The translations under genes and the position numbers were made by a program. From Virgibacillus proomii (GTDB lineage: Bacteria; Bacillota; Bacilli; Bacillales; Amphibacillaceae): DNA of 64,000 nt. The DNA is taken from the NCBI RefSeq assembly GCF_018916875.1, contig NZ_JAHLNO010000019.1, positions 496,001 through 560,000 on the forward strand. Direction: 5' to 3'. The notes below the pieces were generated by a model that saw nothing but the letters and a program-made list of their open reading frames with translations, was not told where the DNA came from and did no database searches. Positions 56,054-64,000 of this stretch are shown here, piece after piece. How positions within the stretch are numbered: the first letter of the stretch is position 1; each line of letters opens with the position of its first letter.

Positions 56054-56284
56054 CTGAAGGGAGAAACAAGCTTTACGAAGAAATTCGATGCATCATTTTT
56101 AAGCTGCTTTTTTAATAAAAACTGTAATATAAATTTTCAGATCAACCACCTAGGCTTTTCTAATTATTTCATCTACATAAAGTTCACTACACTAAGTAAT
56201 TATATAATATTAACTGGCAATAGTTGTTACTTTTTCATACTGTGAGAACAGCAACAATAGCATTTTTTTACTAGATACTAATAA

Positions 56285-57340
56285 TTATTCCTTCCACGTA
56301 TCGACCAACACTCTCATCCAATTTTTGTAGGCAATCTTTGTTAATTCCTCATCGGTAAAACCGTAAGTTTTTAATTGATTCATAAGCTTTGGCAGTCCGG
56401 TAACATCCTTTATACTGTCTGGAACTATTGTACCGTCAAAATCGGAACCTAAGGCAACATAGTCAACTCCAAAATTTTCAGCGATATAAACAATATGTTG
56501 GATAATTGTATCTAATGATATATTCGTTTCAAATTTTCCATCTGCTCGCAACATATTGACAGCAAAATTGATTCCTACTACTCCATTACTTGCTTTGATC
56601 GCTGCTAATTGATTGTCGGTCAGATTACGGGAAATTGGGCAAATGGTGTGCACATTAGAATGTGTTGCGACAATCGGAGCTTCACTAATTTTTACAACAT
56701 CCCAGAAACCTTTCTCATTTAAATGGGCTGTATCAATCATAATTCCTAATCGATTACACTGTTTAACTAAATTTTTCCCATCATCGGTTAATCCATTTCC
56801 GATATTGGGTGACGATGGATAACGATAAGGAACCCCTTCCCCATATTGATTAGGACGACTCCAAACAATCCCTAATGAACGTAAGCCGGCTTGATAGAGA
56901 ACATGAAGTGCATCAAAATTAGTATCAATTGCTTCAGCACCTTCTATATGAAAAATAGCTGCAAGAATTTGATTATTTAAGCAATAGATTAATTGATCGA
57001 TATTTTTTATAACTTTAAATCCACCATTTGACTCGGATTCAAGTTTAAACAGTATAGCTGCTAATGCATTTGTATAGTTTAATGCAGTTGGTTGATCGAT
57101 TGGGGGAGGAAGAGGGATATCATAGCCGCTTTCGGTAAGATATTGTGCAGATTCCATATGGTAATTTTTATTTGGTGTAAAAGCGGCAAAAAATCCTCCC
57201 CCAAAATTTCCTTTTTTTGCACGAGGAAAGTCAATATGTCCCAACTCGGTTTCATTAAAAAATTCTAATTCATGAATTGCAGAAGTATGTAGTTCTAATA
57301 AAGTATCATTATGACCATCGAATATAGGAATAGTCTCCAC
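56285..57340 (-). CDS. M19 (renal dipeptidase-type) peptidase
   Basis: This 351-residue zinc enzyme has the N-terminal metal motif IFDGHNDTLLEL (residues 6-17). AIFHIEGAEAIDTNFD has the bridging Glu, APIVATHSNVHTI and SRNLTDN follow, and VDYVALGSDFDGTI ends the barrel. The family cleaves dipeptides, including D-amino acid ones, and some members open beta-lactams. No signal peptide is seen, so it is intracellular. The GTG start is supported by AAAGGAG 8 bases upstream. Next to hyuAB it may process the amide product. Confidence 0.9.
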   Translation of the reverse strand: METIPIFDGHNDTLLELHTSAIHELEFFNETELGHIDFPRAKKGNFGGGFFAAFTPNKNYHMESAQYLTESGYDIPLPPPIDQPTALNYTNALAAILFKLESESNGGFKVIKNIDQLIYCLNNQILAAIFHIEGAEAIDTNFDALHVLYQAGLRSLGIVWSRPNQYGEGVPYRYPSSPNIGNGLTDDGKNLVKQCNRLGIMIDTAHLNEKGFWDVVKISEAPIVATHSNVHTICPISRNLTDNQLAAIKASNGVVGINFAVNMLRADGKFETNISLDTIIQHIVYIAENFGVDYVALGSDFDGTIVPDSIKDVTGLPKLMNQLKTYGFTDEELTKIAYKNWMRVLVDTWKE

Positions 57341-58276
57341 TTTTTATTCTCCTTTACTGCCAAAAGGCGGTTGTTAGGTAGTTCCTGTTTCAAATAAAAC
57401 GTAATACAAATTGAGATAGTTGAGCTAAAAACAAAGGATTTAGTTACTAAAAACAGCTTATCATAAAAAGTAGTAAATTTTCTGTTTTAAATATAAATTT
57501 AGATGTCATATGTAAATAAATAGTTGTTTTTCCTTTACTCCTATCTAAGTGCTTACTAAAATTTAGCTTGAAAAATTCCGTTAGAAGCCAACATACAGCC
57601 TTTTATAAAACGTTTTACTAAAAATCAACAATCTACTTGATAATAGTTATACCATCTTTATGGATAAAAACAATAAAAATTGTAAAAAATATGGATTTTT
57701 GTACTGTTCGAGATTGGAGATGAGTTCGGCAAACTTTGAAAAAGAATGAGAGCGGGTATTGTCAGGAGCAAGCGAATAACTTATATATAACATATATAGT
57801 TTTTAAGCTTTGGCAGGAAAGGATATCGATAAAATACCGACAAATACATTAAAAAAGCTGGGCTTGTTACTTAGTTTTCCTATGCTTATTTATACCTACA
57901 CTTGATTGGTAAAATCCTTCGAAATGCACTTGTTGACCTTTGTTTTATTTTGCTAAGCTAACTGTAGCTCATTTGGAATTTCATTTTTTTTTTTTTATTG
58001 TAGTCATACATATCAATTTTAAGTATGGTGTGAAATTAATCGATGTTCTGTTAGACCGATATTTTGAAAAGCTGATTATTTTCAAACGGGTGCATTGCTT
58101 TTCTAATAATCTTCCATTTATTATGTATTGTTCATATCTATTATGCAAAAGTGTGGGAAAATAAGTGGTCAGTTTATATTTGTAGGGGAGGAAGAAAACC
58201 TTCTTGGGTAAAAGCTCGTTTATATAAAGGAGTAAGTGTTCTTTGGAGATGAACAGTTGTAAAGGGGGAAAACAGA
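57341..58276. other. Long intergenic stretch without a supported gene
   Basis: AT-rich, with poly-T (57983-57995) and small frames that lack ribosome sites and normal composition. No RNA gene, repeat of families A-B or clear terminator was found. Such a long gap before the small gene and the Wadjet operon may be the edge of a defence island. Confidence 0.5.
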
Positions 58277-58489
58277 TTGACCAAAGAAAAGATGGAGGAT
58301 CTGTTACACATGATTACCGGTATGATGAATGAATTGGAAGACATACGGGTAAGCAGTCGTAAAGTAGATGACGATTATGACGAATTGGAGCAACGTATCC
58401 AATTTATGAAAGTAAACATAGATGGGCTGGAGAGGGATTTACATTATATAAACAGACAGGTTTCAGTTGCAAATGGACAAAGGACATAA
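58277..58489 (+). CDS. Small coiled-coil protein
   Basis: This 70-residue acidic helical protein starts TTG after AAAGGGGGA at good spacing: TKEKMEDLLHMITGMMNELE then VDDDYDELEQRIQFMKVN. Heptad hydrophobics suggest a coiled coil along most of its length. I recognise no family. It lies about 300 bases before the Wadjet genes and may or may not belong to them; the 58490-58788 gap has a palindromic AAAACGTTTT near 58611 and promoter-like AT-rich sequence. Confidence 0.6.
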   Translation: MTKEKMEDLLHMITGMMNELEDIRVSSRKVDDDYDELEQRIQFMKVNIDGLERDLHYINRQVSVANGQRT

Positions 58490-58788
58490 TCAATATCAAT
58501 AAAGAACATTTTTAACAGCGTGCAAATGCAGGCTTATTTTTTTTGCTTAAAAGTCCTGATAAGAGTTTTGGTTATGTCAACAAACCGGATAAGTTGGTTG
58601 AATGTCGTAAAACGTTTTAGGTTTTAAACATACGTGAAAGCGATTAGGACGCCTGACAAAATGTCAATTTTTTACAACGTTTTATACAAATTGTATTTAA
58701 TAATGAATTGAAATTGGTATAAGGCTTGTGGATATTGACCAAAACATATTACAATGACATTAAAGTCGATATTTGTAAGGTGATATTT

Positions 58789-60291
58789 GTGCAAATGCAA
58801 TCATTTAAAAAAGTAGTAGAAGCAAGCTATTTAACTGCTGAGAAAGCGTGGAGTTACCGAACTATTCTTCGTTACTTTTATATACAGCATGAGCGAATGC
58901 GTGAATTTCTTTTCCCTGAAGAGATCTATGCTTATTTAAATAAGCTGCCGGATTTTGCTGATTACACCGAAGAACAGCTGCACCAGGATCTGGATCAGCT
59001 AGTAAAATGGAATAACTTATTAGCACGACAAGAAATGGGAAGAGCGTATTCCATTGAGGAATTTAAAAAGAAGCGGTTTCGTTATCAATGTACTCCTTAT
59101 ACCGTAGAGTTTGAACGAATGCTTTTGGAAATGGAGAAGAGTGGAGAAGCGTTTGGCGGATCATTGGAGAAAAAGGAGTTTGAACGTCTATACCAAAATC
59201 TAGTCCAATTAGAAACAGTTTTACAGCAGCCCGTTTTGTCTAAAGCAGATGAATGTTCCCAACTGTGGAATGATATTTTTACCTATTTTCGTTCTATTAC
59301 AAAAAACACCTCTGATTATATTGCTCACATTAATAGTGAGGAGGCGGAAGAGCGTATGTACACCGAAGCTTTTCTCATATATAAAGATAAATTTACTGCT
59401 TATCTACGTGATTTTATTATTGGTCTTCAGCACACCGCCCAAAAAATCCAGCTATTACTACGATCATTAAATATAGATGAACTACGCCTTTTTATGCAAC
59501 AGGTGATTGTCCATCAGCAACATGTGCCTCGATTTGAAGATATTACAGATGAGACAGTCTTAATGGAAGAATTAGAAGCAAGATGGCAGACGTTAATGAC
59601 GTGGTTTTTAGGAGATGTTTATCGTGAAAGTGAATTGGAAAGTTTACAGACGCGTACCAATGAACAAATAAGAAGAATCACCAGAATAGTACAACGATTA
59701 GGGGAAAGACATCATTATTTTCGGAGTCGAAAAAAAGATTACTTACATTTAGCCAAGTGGTTTGCTTCTATAGAAGATATTCATGAAGCCCATGAATTAT
59801 CTGCTGTGGCATTCGGAGTTTTTCATACGCGTCATCTGTATAGTGACCATATCCCAACAGAGGATATTTATACAGATACGTGGGAAGAACAGCCAATGAA
59901 GCATGAAACAAAGCCACGAATCCGTAATTATCGTGAAAAAACAAAAGCAGGTGCAATTATTTCGAAAGAACAGGAAAAAGAAGTGGCTCGACAGAAATAT
60001 TTACAGGAGAAGCTCGTTGAACAAAAAACATTAGAAAAATATATGGTTGGGAATGAAATAAAGGTTGAAAAGCTTCCGATCATTGAAACTTATGTAAGGA
60101 AAATGCTGCTTGGTTGGATTGGAAAAGCAATGGCTAAAGAGGACTATACAATCAAGACGGAACATGGAAGGTTGGTTAAAGTTCATATTTCACGAACGAA
60201 GCGAGTTCAGCTGCATGCAGTGGATGGATCGATGGAAATGCCTGCTGTTACTTTTGAATTTTTAAATAAGGGGAACAAATATGGAACATAG
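58789..60291 (+). CDS. jetA: Wadjet subunit JetA (DUF2397/TIGR02677)
   Basis: This 500-residue protein matches the TIGR02677 pattern: KKVVEASYLTAEKAWSYRTI, LRYFYIQHERMREFLFPEEI, the winged-helix-like YTEEQLHQDLDQLVKWNNL and RYQCTPYTVEFERMLLEME. JetA is the kleisin-like subunit of Wadjet, an SMC-type complex that recognises and cuts circular plasmid DNA. I use the GTG at 58789, with AAGGTGAT just upstream; ATG 58795 is the alternative, and TTG 58726 has no site. It overlaps jetB by 11 bases. The DUF2397-DUF2398-TIGR02680 set is that of type II Wadjet, as far as I recall the typing. Confidence 0.9.
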   Translation: MQMQSFKKVVEASYLTAEKAWSYRTILRYFYIQHERMREFLFPEEIYAYLNKLPDFADYTEEQLHQDLDQLVKWNNLLARQEMGRAYSIEEFKKKRFRYQCTPYTVEFERMLLEMEKSGEAFGGSLEKKEFERLYQNLVQLETVLQQPVLSKADECSQLWNDIFTYFRSITKNTSDYIAHINSEEAEERMYTEAFLIYKDKFTAYLRDFIIGLQHTAQKIQLLLRSLNIDELRLFMQQVIVHQQHVPRFEDITDETVLMEELEARWQTLMTWFLGDVYRESELESLQTRTNEQIRRITRIVQRLGERHHYFRSRKKDYLHLAKWFASIEDIHEAHELSAVAFGVFHTRHLYSDHIPTEDIYTDTWEEQPMKHETKPRIRNYREKTKAGAIISKEQEKEVARQKYLQEKLVEQKTLEKYMVGNEIKVEKLPIIETYVRKMLLGWIGKAMAKEDYTIKTEHGRLVKVHISRTKRVQLHAVDGSMEMPAVTFEFLNKGNKYGT

Positions 60292-61456
60292 TCATTTTGA
60301 TGAAAAAGCACAAGCTGCGATGCGAATTTTGTTTGAAAACTTTTGGATATTACGTTCTAAACAACCAGAAGCTTATCAATTAATTAGGGAACGAGAAAAA
60401 GTAATAAAACGCTATGTTATGGATAAATTTGGTTTTGATTTAATTGTGCATCAACATTTTATTAAGATGGAAAAAATTCCGGTACAAACGAAAAGTTGGA
60501 TGGGTATTCAAGCATTTCAAGAACCTCGTGACTATGCGGTTTTTTGCAGTGCTTTAGCTTTTACAGAGAGTCGAACCGTAGATGAACAATTTCTATTAAC
60601 CGAAATTTGTGAAGAAATAAAAGATCTTTATCCAGGGGATCTACCGTTAGATTGGACTAATTATCATCATCGTAAATCACTTGTACGTGTCATTAAACAA
60701 TTGGAAAAATTATCAATTCTGTCGGTCGTTGAAGGAGAAGTGGAACATTTTGCGTTAAACGAAGAGCATGAGGTACTATATGAAGTAACCATATATGCTA
60801 GATATTTTATGCGTTCATATCCAAAAGATATATCAGAATATAACTCCAAAGAAGAAATTTTACAAGGTGAATGGAGCCGTCACGAAACAGTTGACGGACG
60901 AAGAAAACGTGTTTATCGTAAATTACTCCTTTCACCTGCTGTCCAGCGGGAGAGTGAGAATGATCCGGACTTTGCTTATATACGCAATTATCGAAATCGA
61001 TTACGGGATGATTTAGAAGAACATACTTTATTTAGGTTTGAAATTTTTAAAAATGCTGCGCTACTTGTAGCTGATGAAAAGAAACAGGAGTTGACACTCT
61101 TTCCGGATCAAAAAGCGATTATCGATATTGCTTTACACTTTGCAATGTATATTCGTCAACATCAAGAAAAGTTCTCACCAGATGCTTTTGGTAATATTCG
61201 TGTTAGTGCAGTGGCGTTTGAACAGATTTTAACTGATTTACATGAGTTTTATGGAAAAGGTTGGAGTAAGCAATATCGGGATGGTAGCTTAAAACAAACG
61301 CAAAAAGAACTAACGGAAACGTTAAAAAGCTGGGAAATGCTTGAACAAGATCATTTCACAAAGGACTATATTATCAGGCCGTTGTTAGGTCGTGTTGCTG
61401 GACAATATCCGAAGTCATATATGGAAGAGGAGCTCGCGTATCATGAAAAAAAATAA
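60281..61456 (+). CDS. jetB: Wadjet subunit JetB (DUF2398/TIGR02678)
   Basis: This 391-residue protein fits TIGR02678: AAMRILFENFWILRSKQPE, YHHRKSLVRVIKQLEKLSIL (winged helix) and ISEYNSKEEILQGEW at mid-protein. It is the KITE-like partner that bridges JetA and the JetC ATPase heads. It starts inside the end of jetA and ends inside the beginning of jetC, so the three are translated as one unit. No lesions are visible. Confidence 0.9.
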   Translation: MEHSHFDEKAQAAMRILFENFWILRSKQPEAYQLIREREKVIKRYVMDKFGFDLIVHQHFIKMEKIPVQTKSWMGIQAFQEPRDYAVFCSALAFTESRTVDEQFLLTEICEEIKDLYPGDLPLDWTNYHHRKSLVRVIKQLEKLSILSVVEGEVEHFALNEEHEVLYEVTIYARYFMRSYPKDISEYNSKEEILQGEWSRHETVDGRRKRVYRKLLLSPAVQRESENDPDFAYIRNYRNRLRDDLEEHTLFRFEIFKNAALLVADEKKQELTLFPDQKAIIDIALHFAMYIRQHQEKFSPDAFGNIRVSAVAFEQILTDLHEFYGKGWSKQYRDGSLKQTQKELTETLKSWEMLEQDHFTKDYIIRPLLGRVAGQYPKSYMEEELAYHEKK

Positions 61457-64000
61457 GTGGAAACTAAATCGCACAGGCTTACTAAACTTCTGGTATTATG
61501 ATGATGAAATTTTTGAATTTGCAGATGGAAAGTTATTATTAAGAGGAAGTAATGGTTCAGGAAAATCAGTAACCATGCAAAGTATTTTACCGGTTTTGCT
61601 TGATGGTAAAAAGTCTCCTGATAGACTGGATCCATTTGGTTCAAAGGCACGAAAAATGGAGGATTACTTACTTGGGGAGAAAGATATTGCTAATCGTGAT
61701 GAACGTACAGGCTATTTATTTATTGAGTATAAACGTGAAGATACGAATCAATATATAACTACTGGAATAGGAATGCAGGCTCGTCGTCATAAGTCAATGA
61801 ATACATGGTATTTTTTAATTAATGATAATCGAAGGATTAATTATGAACTCACTTTATATGATAATGAACGTCACGCAGGTAAAACGCAAAAACTTCCGCT
61901 TTCCCGAATTCAATTAGAAAATCGAATTGGCGATGGCGGATTTGTTGTCCGTACACAGACGGAATATATGCAGCTTGTTAATAAATATATTTTTGGCTTT
62001 GAGGAAATCGAGGCGTTTGAGGATTTGATTAAGCTGTTAATTCAATTACGTAGTCCTAAATTATCAAAGGATTTTAAACCAACCGTTATTTATGAAATTT
62101 TAGAAGCGGCACTTCCTCCGTTAACAGATGAGGATTTGCGTCACTTATCAGATACCATTGAGCATATGGATCAAACGAAGCAGCAAATAGAGCAGTTAGA
62201 ACGTGAACAATTTGCTTTAGATAAATTAATTAAACGGTACGATGATTATAATAAGTACGTTATAGCTGAAAAAGCAAGTGAATATATTGAAGCAAATAAG
62301 CAATATATCAAGAATAACAAAAATTTAGCAGAAAAAACGAATGAAGTAAACCAGCTGGAGACAGATATTGAAGATTTACATGGGCGAAATCGAATTTTAG
62401 CGCAAACAAAGGAAATTTTAGAAAAAAAGCAAGAGCGATTACGTCATCATAAGGTATGGAATCTGGAAAAAGATCGTTCCGATGAGCAACAAACGTTGCA
62501 AGAGATAGAGAAAGATATAAGCAGAAAAAGTGACCAAGCTACTCATAAAAAACAATTAGAACTACAAACAATAGATAAAATATCTGCACTAGAAGCTGAA
62601 ATTGAAAGTATTGAAACGGAACTGACAGAGGGCTTAACGGACTTACAAGTTATTGCTGATGAAGTGTCATTTGACCGTCATGATTTAAATGAACAGGATT
62701 TCAGGAGAAACCAGCATAATAAATTTAACTTTACTGTTTGGCGCCAAGAAGCAGAAAATCATTATAAGTTACTGGTGACAATCAGTGAGGAATTTAGAAT
62801 TTATGAACAACTGAAAAAGGAAATAATCAATTATCAAAAAAAACTTGCAGATACGTCATTGCAATTAGATACAATTCGCCAAGAAGAAAAAGACTGGTCA
62901 AGTATTTTTGAACAGGATAAGCAGGAAAAAGTATCCGAGATTTATCAATGGGTGCATGATTATGATTTTATACCAATTGACGAAGTAACGTTGCAAACAA
63001 CTGCCAGAGAAATGGAGCATCTTTATGAAGACAATACATTTGAGGAAATTCGCCATTTATTTGTAACTAAAAGTAATGCATATCAAATGGAAAAAAATCA
63101 GTTGATAGCGACTTTAAAAGGAAAGTTGACCTTATTAAAAGATGATCTGAGTGAAAAAAAAGCGGAACTTCTAAAGTTGCAATCAAGACGCGATCCTGAA
63201 CCACCTAATCAGAAAGAAGCAACAAACATTGCTCGTAAGCAGTTAAAAGATGGTAAACATGAGTTTGCTCCTTTTTATGAAGTGGTAGAATTTCAGGATC
63301 ATGTTCCAGAAAAAACCCGCAGACAAATGGAAGCAGTATTATTAGACGCCGGCATTTTGAACAGTTTAATCGCTAAGGAAGGAACTCCAATTCAGAACGA
63401 CCGAATTATTAAACCACAGCCTCAAATGATGGCACATACGCTAGCCGATTATTTAAAGCCAGATATTGATAAGGAACAACATTTATCTGAGCAATTAGTC
63501 GATGATGTACTACGTAGTATTCTAGTGGTAGAAGAATTAGACGCAGCAAGCTTTAGTTTTAATGAAAATGGGAAATATCGCATCGGGTTCATCGAAGGTC
63601 ATACATCCAGAGTAGATGCCGTTCGTTTTATTGGAAAAACGGCAAGAAAACGTTACCGAGAGGAACAAATAAAGAAAGTAAAAGAAGAAATTGTCAATTT
63701 ACAGCAACAGTTAGAAGGTATACAAACAAAAATTGGAGAGCTTGAAGCAAATGTAATTGCTGCCCAAGAGGCAATAAAACAATTTCCCAACGATAAAGAT
63801 CTTCAAGTTAGTTATACAAAGATAAAAGAAAAACGTTTTGAGCGTAAGCAAATTCAAAAAGAACTAGAACGAATCGATTCAGACATGCAAGAGACGAATC
63901 AAGCATATCAAAAACAAAAACAACTGCTTGATAAAGAGACAAGAGACCTAAATATTACACTTTCTTTTGAAGCGTATAAGGAAGCAACAACAGAGATGCG
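61443..64000 (+). CDS. jetC: Wadjet SMC-like ATPase JetC (TIGR02680), 3' end outside window
   Basis: About 850 residues are present and the frame is still open at the window edge. The start is the ATG at 61443, overlapping jetB by 14 bases. KWKLNRTGLLNFWYYDDEIF is followed by a Walker A at residues 35-42 (GSNGSGKS). Next come MQSILPVLLDGKKSPDRLDP and then long coiled-coil arms (many E/K/Q heptads from about residue 230), broken near residues 620-720 by a hinge-like globular part (EVVEFQDHVPEKTRRQMEA). It is the motor of the anti-plasmid complex. The nuclease subunit jetD (DUF2399) should follow just beyond the window. Confidence 0.93.
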   Translation, partial: MKKNKWKLNRTGLLNFWYYDDEIFEFADGKLLLRGSNGSGKSVTMQSILPVLLDGKKSPDRLDPFGSKARKMEDYLLGEKDIANRDERTGYLFIEYKREDTNQYITTGIGMQARRHKSMNTWYFLINDNRRINYELTLYDNERHAGKTQKLPLSRIQLENRIGDGGFVVRTQTEYMQLVNKYIFGFEEIEAFEDLIKLLIQLRSPKLSKDFKPTVIYEILEAALPPLTDEDLRHLSDTIEHMDQTKQQIEQLEREQFALDKLIKRYDDYNKYVIAEKASEYIEANKQYIKNNKNLAEKTNEVNQLETDIEDLHGRNRILAQTKEILEKKQERLRHHKVWNLEKDRSDEQQTLQEIEKDISRKSDQATHKKQLELQTIDKISALEAEIESIETELTEGLTDLQVIADEVSFDRHDLNEQDFRRNQHNKFNFTVWRQEAENHYKLLVTISEEFRIYEQLKKEIINYQKKLADTSLQLDTIRQEEKDWSSIFEQDKQEKVSEIYQWVHDYDFIPIDEVTLQTTAREMEHLYEDNTFEEIRHLFVTKSNAYQMEKNQLIATLKGKLTLLKDDLSEKKAELLKLQSRRDPEPPNQKEATNIARKQLKDGKHEFAPFYEVVEFQDHVPEKTRRQMEAVLLDAGILNSLIAKEGTPIQNDRIIKPQPQMMAHTLADYLKPDIDKEQHLSEQLVDDVLRSILVVEELDAASFSFNENGKYRIGFIEGHTSRVDAVRFIGKTARKRYREEQIKKVKEEIVNLQQQLEGIQTKIGELEANVIAAQEAIKQFPNDKDLQVSYTKIKEKRFERKQIQKELERIDSDMQETNQAYQKQKQLLDKETRDLNITLSFEAYKEATTEM

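Noticed and set aside
57940..58164. 74-residue frame in the long intergenic gap
   Set aside because: It is created by a poly-T run, lacks a ribosome site and has no recognisable pattern.

Overview
The window looks like chromosome of a low-GC, spore-forming bacterium of the Bacillaceae, of the Oceanobacillus/Virgibacillus kind. The evidence is AGGAGG-type ribosome sites, frequent TTG/GTG starts, a YtvI-like sporulation membrane protein at the left edge, MdxEFG-like maltodextrin genes, LXG and Rhs/WapA toxin remains, and AT-rich codon use. The genus is inferred from family resemblance, not proven.

Layout. 0-8.4 kb is a gene graveyard: the end of a YtvI-like gene, a broken type I-C cas7 (csd2), scattered Rhs/YD-repeat fragments with orphan immunity-like genes, a dead GNAT, an intact methyltransferase, and a decayed MerR/acyl-CoA-synthetase/acyl-CoA-dehydrogenase operon. 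8.4-12.3 kb has a phage-like small gene, structured repeats, yyaL and a tubby-like protein. 12.4-17.7 kb is a phosphonate/phosphite import locus (secreted protein, phnD, phnC, two phnE) behind a convincing Pho box. 18-24.3 kb holds a glutamine-amidotransferase-like hydrolase, mgtE, tRNA-Ser(CGA), purU and a DUF1259 protein. 24.4-29.3 kb is prophage and toxin debris: holin, endolysin and tail-fibre fragments, a Cys-rich miniprotein, and a broken LXG toxin with a colicin-E-type DNase tip and an Im9-like immunity gene. 30.2 kb carries tRNA-Thr(CGT), followed by an IS256-family relic.

31.4-41.7 kb is the standout region: a compact, very AT-rich phosphonate natural-product cluster. It encodes PEP mutase, a two-subunit phosphonopyruvate decarboxylase, a DRE-TIM aldolase, an HPr-kinase-like protein, a UPF0047 protein, a class V aminotransferase, a glutaredoxin, a metallophosphoesterase, two ATP-grasp ligases and an MFS exporter. 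The first three steps match rhizocticin/APPA logic; the tailoring set does not match any pathway I recognise. I infer a ligase-conjugated phosphonate (phosphonopeptide-like) product.

42-51 kb is a maltodextrin regulon: GH13 enzyme, binding protein, two permeases, GH31 alpha-glucosidase and a LacI regulator, with cre-like sites in front of both divergent units. 51.9-57.3 kb has hydantoinase/oxoprolinase subunits HyuA and HyuB and a convergent M19 dipeptidase. 58.8-64 kb is a Wadjet-type SMC anti-plasmid operon (jetA, jetB, jetC) cut by the window end.

Three repeat families run through the window. The first is a covarying multi-hairpin element of about 160-190 bp that resembles a gene-less IS200/IS605 element; two copies carry tandem arrays of hairpin units inside. 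The second is a 91-94 bp double-hairpin element with three copies. The third is a 291 bp element with terminal inverted repeats.
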